Assembly (NCBI RefSeq): GCF_021608265.1
Contig: NZ_JAKIHP010000001.1
Location: 930,001 to 994,000 of the forward strand
Origin: Flavobacterium wongokense
Lineage (GTDB): Bacteria; Bacteroidota; Bacteroidia; Flavobacteriales; Flavobacteriaceae
Length of the DNA: 64,000 nt
Direction: 5' to 3'
Shown: positions 26,504-34,910 of the stretch, one piece after another
Layout of the letters: each line of letters starts with the position of its first letter
How positions within the stretch are numbered: the first letter of the stretch is position 1
Made by a program: the position numbers and the translations under genes
Notes under the pieces: model-generated
What the model saw: the letters and a program-made list of their open reading frames with translations, nothing else
Databases searched by the model: none
What the model was told of the DNA's origin: nothing

Positions 26504-26530
26504 AAAAAAGAGGCTTAATCGCCTCTTTTT
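26504..26530. terminator. Bidirectional terminator with a stop codon in the loop
   Basis: AAAAAGAGGC (26505-26514) and GCCTCTTTTT (26521-26530) form a stem with a 6-nt loop TTAATC. The loop contains the stop codon of the - strand gene ending at 26515, so the terminator serves both convergent genes. Confidence 0.88.
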
Positions 26531-26769
26531 CTATTTATGTACCAATTGACGGCATAGGGAACTGCAATCTTTAAAATGGTTCCCAGCATTCCTGAGGTTG
26601 CCTTTTGATAAATGTCGCCAACGAATGAAACGGTTTTTGACGGCATGAAAGTTTCCTTTGTTTTATCAATTGTGAGCAATATTTTTTGATAATGGATTTC
26701 CCTTTCTACTTTGAGTATCTTTAAATCGTGATCGATTTCGGCATACGATGAATATTTTTTGGTCTCCAT
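26515..26769 (-). CDS. Small protein, DUF6327-like
   Basis: An 84-residue protein with an N-terminal charged part (METKKYSSYAEIDHDLKILKVEREIHYQKI) and a C-terminal hydrophobic segment (LGTILKIAVPYAVNWYINRKR) that could be a membrane anchor. It follows the holin-like gene by 2 bp in the YtxH operon, a linkage I associate with DUF6327 proteins of flavobacteria, but that family name is from memory. Function unknown; a partner of the two upstream membrane proteins is plausible. Confidence 0.75.
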   Translation of the reverse strand: METKKYSSYAEIDHDLKILKVEREIHYQKILLTIDKTKETFMPSKTVSFVGDIYQKATSGMLGTILKIAVPYAVNWYINRKRGD

Positions 26770-26771
26770 AA

Positions 26772-27125
26772 TTAGTCTTCGTTAAAAAATATTTCCGAGA
26801 ATTTCTCTAGAATTGGCCCTTCCACAATTTTATCCTTTATCATGAATAGAAGCATCGCCAACACAAAATAAACTCCGGCTACGATTAAGAATCCAACAAC
26901 ATAACTATTCATCAACTGGCCAATTGCCAAAGCTGCGGCAACCGACATGAAAAGCAGGACAATCATCATGCAAATGGCAATAAGGATAAATTTTAGGATT
27001 AAAGTAGTTGATTTCATCGCAACTTTAAAGCCCCAAAGTTTATAATACGCAATACTGCTTTCTACATAAGCTTTGGCGTTTTCCTGAATGTCTTCAACGT
27101 TGTCTTTTAAATCTTCTAAAGCCAT
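26772..27125 (-). CDS. Phage-holin-III-like (Holin-X) membrane protein
   Basis: A 117-residue protein with an amphipathic N-terminus (DNVEDIQENAKAYVESSIAYYKLWGFKVAM) and two TM helices at about 40-68 and 76-96, followed by KDKIVEGPILEKFSEIF. The layout matches the putative Actinobacterial holin-X / holin-3 superfamily, which is common in non-phage chromosomes. There are no phage genes around, so a lysis role is not supported. It overlaps the YtxH gene by 1 bp and precedes the small protein by 2 bp. Confidence 0.82.
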   Translation of the reverse strand: MALEDLKDNVEDIQENAKAYVESSIAYYKLWGFKVAMKSTTLILKFILIAICMMIVLLFMSVAAALAIGQLMNSYVVGFLIVAGVYFVLAMLLFMIKDKIVEGPILEKFSEIFFNED

Positions 27126-27454
27126 TATTTCTGAAGTTTGGCATTTTGTTTTTTAAGTTCGGCTAATTTCTCTTCCAAAAAAGTAATGGCTTCTTCAGCT
27201 TTATAACTTGAGCTCGACAGGAAGTCATCAACCTTTTCCTTTAGATTGTCTTTCGTATCTGAAAACTTCTGTTTGGTTTCATCGTCAAGATTATCCCATT
27301 TTGATTTTGCCTGATCTTTTAAATCGTCCAAACCTTCCTTCATTTTTTTTCTTGTTTCCGAACCTTTATCAGGAGCAAACAAAACTCCAACTGCAGCTCC
27401 AATTGCAGCTCCTGCTAAAAGAGCTAAAAGTCCATTTCCGTTATTATTTGACAT
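27125..27454 (-). CDS. YtxH domain protein
   Basis: A 109-residue protein with an N-terminal Gly/Ala-rich helix (GLLALLAGAAIGAAVGVLFAP) typical of the YtxH family, then a charged coiled coil (DKGSETRKKMKEGLDDLKDQ, TKDNLKEKVDDFL). YtxH relatives are stress-linked general proteins with an apolar membrane-inserting start. It heads the three-gene - strand run, with single-base overlap to the holin-like gene, so a shared membrane-stress role is plausible but unproven. Confidence 0.85.
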   Translation of the reverse strand: MSNNNGNGLLALLAGAAIGAAVGVLFAPDKGSETRKKMKEGLDDLKDQAKSKWDNLDDETKQKFSDTKDNLKEKVDDFLSSSSYKAEEAITFLEEKLAELKKQNAKLQK

Positions 27455-27682
27455 AGCTTAATTTTTTAATTTGAGTGAATTTACAAAAATTACTCGAGAT
27501 GCCGTGTTAAAAAGTGGTTAAACAGTCAAAACTTATTTTAAGGCGAAATAATGTAAGTTCGCTCCATCATTGGTGTTTTGGGTTGCCGAAATTCTGAAAT
27601 TGCGATAAAAACAATTTATGAAAGCCAGTTTTAATTGAGATAAATTATAATTTTTTAAATAATAATAAATTTTATTAATAAT

Positions 27683-27712
27683 AAAAAAAGCCCACTATTA
27701 AGTGGACTTTTA
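27683..27712 (-). terminator. Candidate terminator of glnS
   Basis: AGCCCACT / AGTGGACT (one mismatch) with a short ATTA loop and an A-run on the left forms a hairpin plus T-run on the - strand just past the glnS stop. The rest of the 281-bp gap is AT-rich and shows nothing else. Confidence 0.65.
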
Positions 27713-27735
27713 ATTTATAAAATCTATTTTGAAAA

Positions 27736-29421
27736 TTATTCCTTGTTTTCAACTTTTGCCCAAGTGTCCCTCAAGCCGACAGTTTTGTTAAAAATCAATT
27801 TTCCGGCTGAAGAATCCTTATCAACACAATAATATCCCAAACGCTGAAATTGAAACTGGTCTAAATTTTTGGCTGTTGCCAAACTTGGTTCCAAATATCC
27901 TGTAATCACTTCCAACGAATTTGGATTGATGTATTCCTTAAAATCTACATCCTTATCTCCATCCGGGTTTTCGTGTGTAAACAAGCGATCGTAAATACGG
28001 ACTTCTGCTTCAATGGCATGCTTGATTGAAACCCAGTGAATCGTTCCTTTTACTTTTCTTTGGCTCGCTTCTGAACCACTTCCGCTGCGGGAATCTTCAT
28101 CATAAGTACAATGGATTTCGGTAATATTTCCATCAGAATCTTTGATAACACTCTCACCTTTAATGATATAAGCATTTTTCAAACGGACTTCTGTTCCTAA
28201 TGTCAAACGGAAAAATTTCTTGTTTGCTTCTTCCTGGAAATCTTCTCTTTCAATATACAACTCCTTTGAAAAGGGAACTTTCCTAAAGCCCAAACTTTCA
28301 TCTTCCTGACTGTTTTCGGCATCTAAAATTTCTTCTTTCCCTTCAGGATAATTGGTAATAACCAACTTCACCGGATTTAAAACTGCCATTACACGAGGTG
28401 TCGTTTTATTCAATTCTTCGCGAACGCAAAACTCCAAAAGCGAAACATCAATCAGGTTGGTACGCTTAGCAATTCCAATAGTATTGGCAAAATTTCGGAT
28501 TGCCATTGGCGGATAACCTCGTCTTCTCATTCCTGAAATGGTGCTCATCCTTGGATCATCCCACGAGCTAACATGCCCTTCTTCAACCAACTGCAGCAGT
28601 TTTCTTTTAGAAACAACCGTATGTGAAAGGTTTCTTCTTGCGAATTCCCTTTGTTTTGGGCGTACTTTTTTGATATCGTAAACCTGGTCTAAAAACCAAT
28701 CATATAATTCACGGTGAGGTAAAAACTCAAGTGTACAAAACGAGTGTGAAATCTGTTCCAGATAATCGCTCTCGCCATGAGCCCAGTCATACATTGGATA
28801 AATGCACCAATCGTTTCCGGTTCTGTGGTGATGTGCGTGTAATATCCTATACATAATCGGATCACGCATCAGCATGTTGTTGTGCTTCATGTCAATTTTG
28901 GCACGAAGAATATGAGTTCCGTTTGGAAATTCGCCGTTTTTCATTCGGGCAAATAAGTCTAAATTCTCTTCGACAGATCGGTTTCTGTAAGGAGAATCAG
29001 TTCCTGGAGTCGTTGGTGTTCCTTTTTGTTTTGCCATATCTTCAGAAGACTGGCTGTCAACATATGCCTTTCCGGCTTTGATAAATTCAACCGCCCAATC
29101 GTACAATTGCTGGAAATAGTCGGAAGCATAGCATTCGTTAGCCCATTGGTAACCAAGCCATTCAATATCTTTTTTGATTGCATCTACATATTCCTGCTCT
29201 TCCTTAGCCGGATTCGTATCATCAAAACGCAGGTTTACCGGTGACTGATAATCTAATCCTAATCCAAAGTTTAAACAAATCGCACTGGCATGCCCAACGT
29301 GTAAATAACCGTTTGGCTCAGGCGGAAAACGAAAACGAAGTTTGTTGTTTGACAAACCATTTTTCAAATCTTCTTCAATTATTTGTTCAATGAAATTGAG
29401 CGACTTCTCTTCTGTTGACAT
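27736..29421 (-). CDS. glnS: Glutaminyl-tRNA synthetase
   Basis: A 561-residue class I synthetase charging tRNA-Gln. The HIGH-type motif is PPEPNGYLHVGHASA (about 32-46) and the KMSKS-type motif is VVSKRKLLQLV. The C-terminal anticodon-binding beta domain is present (AEVRIYDRLFTHENPD, LGYYCVDKDS). Length matches the bacterial enzyme. Having GlnS as well as GltX means this organism does not rely only on the amidotransferase route. A TATCTTTG box lies 17 bp upstream of the start on the - strand. Confidence 0.97.
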   Translation of the reverse strand: MSTEEKSLNFIEQIIEEDLKNGLSNNKLRFRFPPEPNGYLHVGHASAICLNFGLGLDYQSPVNLRFDDTNPAKEEQEYVDAIKKDIEWLGYQWANECYASDYFQQLYDWAVEFIKAGKAYVDSQSSEDMAKQKGTPTTPGTDSPYRNRSVEENLDLFARMKNGEFPNGTHILRAKIDMKHNNMLMRDPIMYRILHAHHHRTGNDWCIYPMYDWAHGESDYLEQISHSFCTLEFLPHRELYDWFLDQVYDIKKVRPKQREFARRNLSHTVVSKRKLLQLVEEGHVSSWDDPRMSTISGMRRRGYPPMAIRNFANTIGIAKRTNLIDVSLLEFCVREELNKTTPRVMAVLNPVKLVITNYPEGKEEILDAENSQEDESLGFRKVPFSKELYIEREDFQEEANKKFFRLTLGTEVRLKNAYIIKGESVIKDSDGNITEIHCTYDEDSRSGSGSEASQRKVKGTIHWVSIKHAIEAEVRIYDRLFTHENPDGDKDVDFKEYINPNSLEVITGYLEPSLATAKNLDQFQFQRLGYYCVDKDSSAGKLIFNKTVGLRDTWAKVENKE

Positions 29422-29438
29422 TCTTTTTGTAATTTTGA

Positions 29439-29446
29439 CAAAGATA
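29439..29446 (-). promoter_or_regulatory. Candidate -7 box of glnS
   Basis: The - strand reads TATCTTTG (TAnnTTTG), 17 bp upstream of the glnS start. Confidence 0.6.
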
Positions 29447-29544
29447 AATAAATGTTTGGTTATTCGTTTATTTGGTTATTTTATAAAACTTTAATCATCC
29501 AAACTCGAATCAACAAATTACCAGATTACCAAATCAATTAAAAA

Positions 29545-29904
29545 ATGGGTACAATAAAACTTCAAAACATCAGAACTTTTTCTTTTCACGGCTGCCTTGA
29601 AGAAGAAGCCCGAATTGGTTCGGATTACCGTGTGGATTTGGAAATCAAAACAGATTTGAGAAAATCTTCTGTTTCAGATGAGCTTAAGGATACTGTAGAT
29701 TATGTACTTTTAAACAAGATCGTGACCGAAGAAATGGCAATCCGTTCCAAATTATTGGAGCACGTTGCCCATCGAATCATCTCAAGGGTTTTTAGTGAAA
29801 TCCCTGCCGTTTCCAGAATCCTATTGGCAGTTTCAAAACTTAATCCGCCAATTGGTGGTGACGTGGAAGCCGTTACAATCGAGATGGAAGAATATAGAAG
29901 TTAA
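29545..29904 (+). CDS. folB: Dihydroneopterin aldolase
   Basis: A 119-residue folate-pathway enzyme that converts 7,8-dihydroneopterin to 6-hydroxymethyl-dihydropterin and glycolaldehyde. The family signatures are IKLQNIRTFSFHGCLEEE with the active-site Glu, YRVDLEIKTDL, DTVDYVLLNKIV, LLEHVAHRIIS and KLNPPIGGDVEAVTIEME at the C-terminus. Length is standard (about 120). It is transcribed on its own between divergent glnS and the convergent tRNA-Cys. The Lys in SKLNPPIGG matches the catalytic Lys of the family. Confidence 0.92.
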   Translation: MGTIKLQNIRTFSFHGCLEEEARIGSDYRVDLEIKTDLRKSSVSDELKDTVDYVLLNKIVTEEMAIRSKLLEHVAHRIISRVFSEIPAVSRILLAVSKLNPPIGGDVEAVTIEMEEYRS

Positions 29905-29915
29905 ATATCTGAAAT

Positions 29916-29947
29916 AAAAAAAACCTCCAAGTTTCCCTGAAGGTTTT
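29916..29947 (-). terminator. Weak terminator after tRNA-Cys
   Basis: AAAACCT (29920-29926) and AGGTTTT (29941-29947) form a short stem; the A-run to its left is a T-run on the - strand, just past the 3' end of the tRNA. Confidence 0.5.
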
Positions 29948-29949
29948 GA

Positions 29950-30019
29950 GGCATCTTCCGGATTCGAACCGGAGTATACGGTTTTGCAGACCGGTGCCTA
30001 GCCGCTCGGCCAAGATGCC
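29950..30019 (-). tRNA. tRNA-Cys (anticodon GCA)
   Basis: Read on the - strand, the 70-nt cloverleaf has acceptor GGCATCT / AGATGCC, D arm GCC-GAGCGGCTA-GGC, anticodon loop CTGCAAA with anticodon GCA, T arm TCCGG-TTCGAAT-CCGGA and a 4-nt variable loop. The first anticodon-stem pair is mismatched (C-U). The CCA end is not encoded. It lies between folB and the LysE-type gene. Confidence 0.97.
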
Positions 30020-30030
30020 GTTAATGCTGG

Positions 30031-30060
30031 CAAATATAGACTTTTTTTTGAAAGTTCCAA
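30031..30060 (-). promoter_or_regulatory. Promoter of tRNA-Cys (TTG-N19-TATATTTG)
   Basis: On the - strand TTG (30058-30060) is followed after exactly 19 bases by TATATTTG (30031-30038), the Bacteroidota primary sigma consensus. It ends 11 bp before the tRNA 5' end. This is the best complete promoter in the window. Confidence 0.8.
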
Positions 30061-30102
30061 AGTTTAAAGGTTGTACTGCAAAAAAACTTTTTCTTTTACA
30101 CT

Positions 30103-30798
30103 TTATTTCTCGTGCTCCAGCTTTTCAAAAGCCTTATCGACTATTTTATGTTCATTTGGAAACCAAGCCTGTGACAATAAAACCACTCCACAAACAATCA
30201 AAACCACACTAATAAATTTCTTGATTAAAAGAATGTTTTTTTGATTAAGTTGGTTTCGTAGTTGCTTGGCTAAAAGAATTTTAAAAATGTCTGTAACAAA
30301 ATAAGTGATGATCAATGTCGTGAAGAATGTCAACATCCTTGATGTTTTCAATTCGAGTTGTGGGCCAATAGTGATAAGGATTGCCAACCAAAATCCAAGT
30401 ACGCCAATATTGATAAAGTTCAGGAAAAAACCTTTAACGAATAACGAAAAGTAGTTGGTTTTAGCCAATTCTTTGGGATCAATTTCATCAATGTTGATTT
30501 TCTTTTCCTGCTTTCTGTTATTCACAAAGGAAATAATGCCATAAGTCAGCATCACCAAACCACCAAAAATGAACAAAGCCGGATCATCCTTGATGCTTTG
30601 TATGAGTCGGTAACTACTAAAAAAAGCAATCGTAATAAAAACAATGTCGGCCAAAACCACACCTAAATCAAACATTACAGCAGCGCGGAATCCTTTTATA
30701 ACACTGGTTTCCAGTAATACAAAAAAAACCGGGCCAATCATAAAACTCAGAAAGAATCCAAGCGGAATGGCGGATAAGATATCTTTAAGTAAAATCAT
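30103..30798 (-). CDS. LysE family amino-acid exporter
   Basis: A 231-residue inner-membrane protein with six predicted TM helices. The N-terminus AIPLGFFLSFMIGPVFFVLLE and the conserved FRAAVMFDLGVVLAD match the LysE/RhtB fold. A charged loop follows helix 3 (NNRKQEKKINIDEIDPKEL). Members export lysine, homoserine or other small metabolites; the substrate cannot be read here. It lies downstream of the GIN-domain gene with a gap of about 56 bp and is not evidently coupled to it. Confidence 0.87.
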   Translation of the reverse strand: MILLKDILSAIPLGFFLSFMIGPVFFVLLETSVIKGFRAAVMFDLGVVLADIVFITIAFFSSYRLIQSIKDDPALFIFGGLVMLTYGIISFVNNRKQEKKINIDEIDPKELAKTNYFSLFVKGFFLNFINIGVLGFWLAILITIGPQLELKTSRMLTFFTTLIITYFVTDIFKILLAKQLRNQLNQKNILLIKKFISVVLIVCGVVLLSQAWFPNEHKIVDKAFEKLEHEK

Positions 30799-30854
30799 TG
30801 TTAAAATTTTGACAGTGCAAGTTAGAATTTAAAATTCACAATGTAAAGCAAAAT

Positions 30855-31520
30855 CTACTTCGCTTCATGAATGTTTCCGCCGGCCACAACCTTTGAGTTT
30901 ATTTTTTTAGGTTTGCCATGGATGTTGATATTCCCTCCAGCTCTAACTTTAGCATCAACCAAATCTGTAGCAAAGATTTCGGCATTTCCACCGGCATTAC
31001 ACGAAATGTTTGTTTGTTGGGTTTTAAGGTTTTCAGCATTATAAATTCCACCCGAATTTACCAAAACATCCTGTACTTTAGCCGTTCCTGAGACATCAAC
31101 ATTGGAACCATTCGCTGACCTTACATTCAATTTATCTACATTAAGGATTAATTTTACCGCAGAACCTTCTTTGGCAATGATATCAAATGAAGTCCCTGAA
31201 ATTTTATCTCCACATGCTATTCGCGAACCTTCATTCGCTTCGACGGCATCAATGTCCTTATAGTAAACAGTCACCGAAATATTATCGCCATCGAGCATTC
31301 TTGTTATGGGCATCCTGATTTTTAGTTCGCCGTTTTTGTTCACCAATTCAACTTTATCAGCATTGCTTCCATCAATCTGGACTATGTTTTCGTTACCCGG
31401 AACCAACATCACATCAATCTGGTCAAAAGAAGTTACTTTATTGAAATCTCCTGGCTTTTTTTCAATTTGTCCAAATGTGATTGAACTAACTAACAATAAA
31501 CTAAAAACTATTTTTTTCAT
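30855..31520 (-). CDS. GIN domain (DUF2807) secreted protein
   Basis: A 221-residue protein with a signal peptide (MKKIVFSLLLVSSITFGQ). The remainder is a right-handed beta-helix-like repeat typical of DUF2807/GIN proteins: DQIDVMLVPGNENIVQIDGS, VELVNKNGELKIRMP, VTVYYKDIDAVEANEGS, NVRSANGSNVDVSGTAK, DAKVRAGGNINIHGKPKKI. The family has been called a putative auto-transporter adhesin head but its role is not established. It follows rnr by 25 bp on the same strand, so it may be co-transcribed with it. Confidence 0.88.
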   Translation of the reverse strand: MKKIVFSLLLVSSITFGQIEKKPGDFNKVTSFDQIDVMLVPGNENIVQIDGSNADKVELVNKNGELKIRMPITRMLDGDNISVTVYYKDIDAVEANEGSRIACGDKISGTSFDIIAKEGSAVKLILNVDKLNVRSANGSNVDVSGTAKVQDVLVNSGGIYNAENLKTQQTNISCNAGGNAEIFATDLVDAKVRAGGNINIHGKPKKINSKVVAGGNIHEAK

Positions 31521-31545
31521 GTTATAAATTTTTAATAAATACTAA

Positions 31546-33732
31546 TTACTCATTTCTTCTTATAAAATGGAAATCCAATTGTTTCTTAACCAAATCGGCA
31601 TTTTTTACTTTGACAAAAACTTCGTCGCCAAGTTGCAAAATACTATTGGTAGCCTGTCCTACCAAAGCATACTGCCTTTCATCAAAGGTATAATAATCTT
31701 CTTTTATTTCACGGATTCGAACCATTCCTTCGCATTTGTTTTCAACGATTTCAACATAAATCCCCCATTCGGTAACTCCTGAAATAACGCCAAGGAATTC
31801 CTGGTCTTTGTGGTCCTGCATGTATTTTACCTGCATGTATTTTACAGAATCCCTTTCTGCCTGCGCTGCTAATCCTTCCATATCACTGGAATGCGCACAT
31901 TTTTCTTCATAAACATCAGCATCAACCGATTTTCCTCCATCCAGATAATACTGCAATAATCGGTGTGCCATCACATCAGGGTAACGACGGATTGGTGAAG
32001 TAAAATGGCTGTAATAATCGAAAGCCAAACCATAATGCCCAATATTTTCAGTAGAATATTTAGCCTTACTCATGCTTCGGATGGTCAAGGTATCAACAAG
32101 ATTCTGTTCTTTTTTTCCCTGCACATCATTCAATAGATTGTTCAATGATTTGGAAATATCCTGTTTGGATTTCATATTAATCGAATAACCAAATTTAGAT
32201 ATCACCGTCTGAAGATTTATTAGTTTGTCTTCATTAGGTTCATCATGAATACGATAAACGAAAGTCTTCTTTTGTTTGCCAATGAATTCGGCTACTTTCC
32301 TATTCGCCAGAAGCATGAATTCCTCTATCATATGATTGGCATCTTTAGAGATTTTAAAGAATACACCAATAGGTTCTGCTTCGGCATTCAGATTGAATTT
32401 AACTTCAACCTTATCAAACGAAATCGCGCCTGCAGCCATTCTTTTTCTTCTTAGTATTTTGGCAAGTTCATCCTGTTTTAAAGTTGCTGCTACAATTTCG
32501 GCAGGAACTTTATAGTCTTTCCCAGTCAACGAAATTTCAGCCGGAATGATATCAGACTTCGTCTCAATAATATGCTGCGCTTCTTCATAGGCAAAACGCT
32601 GGTCAGAATAAATAATCGTTCTTCCAAACCACTGATTCACAACTTCCGCTTTTGGCGTCAGTTCGAATATAGCGGAGAAAGTATATTTTTCTTCATGTGG
32701 ACGAAGCGAGCAGGCAAAGTTGGACAACACTTCGGGAAGCATCGGTACAACTCTATCAACTAAATAAACAGAAGTGGCACGTTTGTATGCTTCATCGTCA
32801 AGTATAGTTCCTTCCTGCAAATAATGCGAAACGTCAGCAATGTGAACGCCAATTTCGTAGTTTCCATTTTCTAAAACCTGGAACGACAAGGCATCATCAA
32901 AATCCTTTGCATCTTTTGGATCAATAGTAAACGTCAAAACTTTTCGCATATCCCGACGTTTTTCAATTTCCTTTTCGGTTATGGATGTATCCAATTTATT
33001 GGCGTAAGCCTCAACTTCTATTGGGAAATCATAAGGGAGTCCATATTCAGCTAAAATCGCATGGATTTCGGTATTGTGTTCTCCTGGTTTTCCAAGGACT
33101 TTAATCACAGAGCCAAACGGTGAATCAGCTTTAGCCGGCCAATCTTCAAGTTTAACCAAAACTACATCTCCGTGTTCGGCATCAGCCAATTTATTTTTTG
33201 GGATAAAAATATCGGTATACATTTTGGCATTTGCCGTAGTTACAAATCCGAAATTCTTCTGGATATCAACAACACCAACGAATTCGGTTTTGTTCCTTTC
33301 AATGATTTCGATGACTTCAGCTTCTGGTTTTCTAGAACTTCTTCGGTTGTAAACATAGGCTTTGACCGTATCTCCATCTAAAGCGTGATTCAAATTTATA
33401 AACGGGATAAAGACGTCGTTTTCCAATTCATCACAAACAAAATACCCGGCTTTTCTTGAAGTCATGTCGACAACTCCTTCGTAGTATTGCTGGCTGGATG
33501 CTTTGACTAAATACTTGCCTGGTTCCGATTCAATAATCAGTTTTTGCGCTGCCAGTATTTTTAAATCCTTGATTATTTCGTTCCTGCTTTTAGTGTCATC
33601 GAGTTCTAAAATAGCAGCTATCTGTTTGTAGTTAAAAGGTTTATTAGCGTTTTTAGATAGTATCTTAAATATTTTTTCGGAAAACGTCTTTTCTTTTTTT
33701 CCGAATTTTTTTGGTTTCTTACTCATTTTCAT
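31546..33732 (-). CDS. rnr: Ribonuclease R
   Basis: A 728-residue 3'-5' exoribonuclease. The order is winged-helix N-terminus (about 15-70), two cold-shock-like RNA-binding domains, the RNB catalytic domain with FTIDPKDAKDFDDALSF (metal-binding Asp cluster) and YSHFTSPIRRYPD, and a C-terminal S1 domain (FLGVISGVTEWGIYVEIVEN). The start could be at 33732 (MKMSKKPKK) or two codons later at MSKK. It degrades structured RNA and takes part in rRNA quality control. It is divergent from rpiB across the 746-bp AT-rich gap proposed as oriC. Confidence 0.95.
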   Translation of the reverse strand: MKMSKKPKKFGKKEKTFSEKIFKILSKNANKPFNYKQIAAILELDDTKSRNEIIKDLKILAAQKLIIESEPGKYLVKASSQQYYEGVVDMTSRKAGYFVCDELENDVFIPFINLNHALDGDTVKAYVYNRRSSRKPEAEVIEIIERNKTEFVGVVDIQKNFGFVTTANAKMYTDIFIPKNKLADAEHGDVVLVKLEDWPAKADSPFGSVIKVLGKPGEHNTEIHAILAEYGLPYDFPIEVEAYANKLDTSITEKEIEKRRDMRKVLTFTIDPKDAKDFDDALSFQVLENGNYEIGVHIADVSHYLQEGTILDDEAYKRATSVYLVDRVVPMLPEVLSNFACSLRPHEEKYTFSAIFELTPKAEVVNQWFGRTIIYSDQRFAYEEAQHIIETKSDIIPAEISLTGKDYKVPAEIVAATLKQDELAKILRRKRMAAGAISFDKVEVKFNLNAEAEPIGVFFKISKDANHMIEEFMLLANRKVAEFIGKQKKTFVYRIHDEPNEDKLINLQTVISKFGYSINMKSKQDISKSLNNLLNDVQGKKEQNLVDTLTIRSMSKAKYSTENIGHYGLAFDYYSHFTSPIRRYPDVMAHRLLQYYLDGGKSVDADVYEEKCAHSSDMEGLAAQAERDSVKYMQVKYMQDHKDQEFLGVISGVTEWGIYVEIVENKCEGMVRIREIKEDYYTFDERQYALVGQATNSILQLGDEVFVKVKNADLVKKQLDFHFIRRNE

Positions 33733-33989
33733 TTTCTAATTAAGTTTGAAAATTACGAAATAGTTACAAGGTATCGGGTATAAGTTTCAAGTTTTAATAG
33801 AAATCTAACATTTGTTATTTTTAAATAAATCTTGAAATATCAAAAAAGATAGTTTTCAACACTTACTAAAAACAACAAAAAGAAAAGATTTTTAAATTTA
33901 AATTTTTGATGGTTATTATAGGGTGTTGATTTGTACAATAACTTTATTTTTAAAAATTAGATTTTGTGGTTTTCGTTTTTTATACAGAA

Positions 33990-33998
33990 TTATCAACA
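33990..33998 (+). promoter_or_regulatory. DnaA-box-like sequence
   Basis: TTATCAACA matches the DnaA consensus TTATCCACA at 8 of 9 positions, within the gene-free gap. Confidence 0.4.
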
Positions 33999-34445
33999 TG
34001 CATTTAAGAAATTAAAGTATTCATTTTTAGCCTTTTTTAAGATTTAGTTAACAGTTGTTCACAACTCCGAAACGATAATTTTTGTAGATAAGTTTGGTTG
34101 TTGAAATCGGTTAAAAAAGAGTATTTTTTTATTGATAACTTTTCCAAAAATTACCCTAACTAAATTTGTTTTTTTCATACTCGTTTTTGATTACATTTTT
34201 AAATCTTATCTGCAATAAAAACTTCTGAAATTCTATCCGAAGTTGTTAACAATTGATGTTAATTTAAGGTTAACTGAAAATCAACGAATTGCGAAATTCA
34301 ATTAACAATACAAAATTTTAACATTTAAATTATAGATAACACAATTATTTTCAATCACTTATAAAAATTTGTCAAAACACTAAAAACGGTAACATTTAAA
34401 AATCAAACACTTACAATAAAGTAAAAATCCAAGCAATAGTTTCCG

Positions 34446-34453
34446 TAAATTTG
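34446..34453 (+). promoter_or_regulatory. Candidate -7 box of rpiB
   Basis: TAAATTTG matches TAnnTTTG, 25 bp before the rpiB start, at the right edge of the proposed oriC. Confidence 0.55.
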
Positions 34454-34478
34454 CGGTACTAATTACACACACAACACT

Positions 34479-34910
34479 ATGAAAATATCTATTGGAAATG
34501 ATCACGCAGGACCAGATTATAAGAAAGCAATTCTGGAATTTTTAAACCAAAAAGGACACCAGGTTTTGAACCACGGAACCGATACTTTTGACAGTGTTGA
34601 TTATCCCGATTTTGGACATCCGGTTGCGATTGATGTTGAAAGCGGCAAAGCCGATTTTGGAGTAGTGATTTGTGGCTCCGGAAACGGAATCAACATGACG
34701 GTGAATAAACACCAGGGAATCCGTTCAGCATTGTGCTGGACCAAAGAAATAGCAGCGCTGGCACGTCAACACAATGATGCCAATATCATAAGCATTCCGG
34801 CTCGTTTTACCTCAATTCAGCAGGCTGTTGAGATGGTCGATACTTTTTTGAATACTTCATTTGAAGGAGGACGACATGCCAACAGGGTTAATAAAATTGC
34901 ATGCCAGTAA
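34479..34910 (+). CDS. rpiB: Ribose-5-phosphate isomerase B
   Basis: A 143-residue isomerase of the LacAB/RpiB family interconverting ribose 5-phosphate and ribulose 5-phosphate. Landmarks are IGNDHAGPDYK, HGTDTFDSVDYPDFG, the active-site loop VVICGSGNGINM (with the catalytic Cys) and GIRSALCW. Length is normal (about 145). It is immediately followed by the CDF gene with no gap, whose ATG starts at the next base. The divergent promoter box TAAATTTG lies 25 bp upstream. Confidence 0.95.
   Translation: MKISIGNDHAGPDYKKAILEFLNQKGHQVLNHGTDTFDSVDYPDFGHPVAIDVESGKADFGVVICGSGNGINMTVNKHQGIRSALCWTKEIAALARQHNDANIISIPARFTSIQQAVEMVDTFLNTSFEGGRHANRVNKIACQ

Larger units (their letters stand above)
33733..34478. 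other. Candidate chromosomal replication origin (oriC)
   Basis: A 746-bp gene-free, strongly AT-rich region between divergent rnr and rpiB, the largest non-coding gap in the window. It contains the DnaA-box-like TTATCAACA (33990-33998), weaker variants (TTTTCAACA at 33853, TATTGATAA at 34130, TTGTTCACA at 34055, TGTTGATTT at 33924) and long T/A tracts that could unwind. Several GTTAAC-type palindromes occur (for example TTGTTAACAA near 34243). Gene orientation changes from mostly leftward to mostly rightward here, and parS sites lie 15-17 kb to the left. The call is inference. Confidence 0.55.

Noticed and set aside
26772..27125. Holin-like gene as a sign of a prophage
   Set aside because: No integrase, terminase, capsid, tail or lysin genes occur nearby; this family is common on bacterial chromosomes.
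33733..34478. A gene hidden in the 746-bp gap
   Set aside because: The sequence is saturated with stop codons in all frames and has no codon-like composition.
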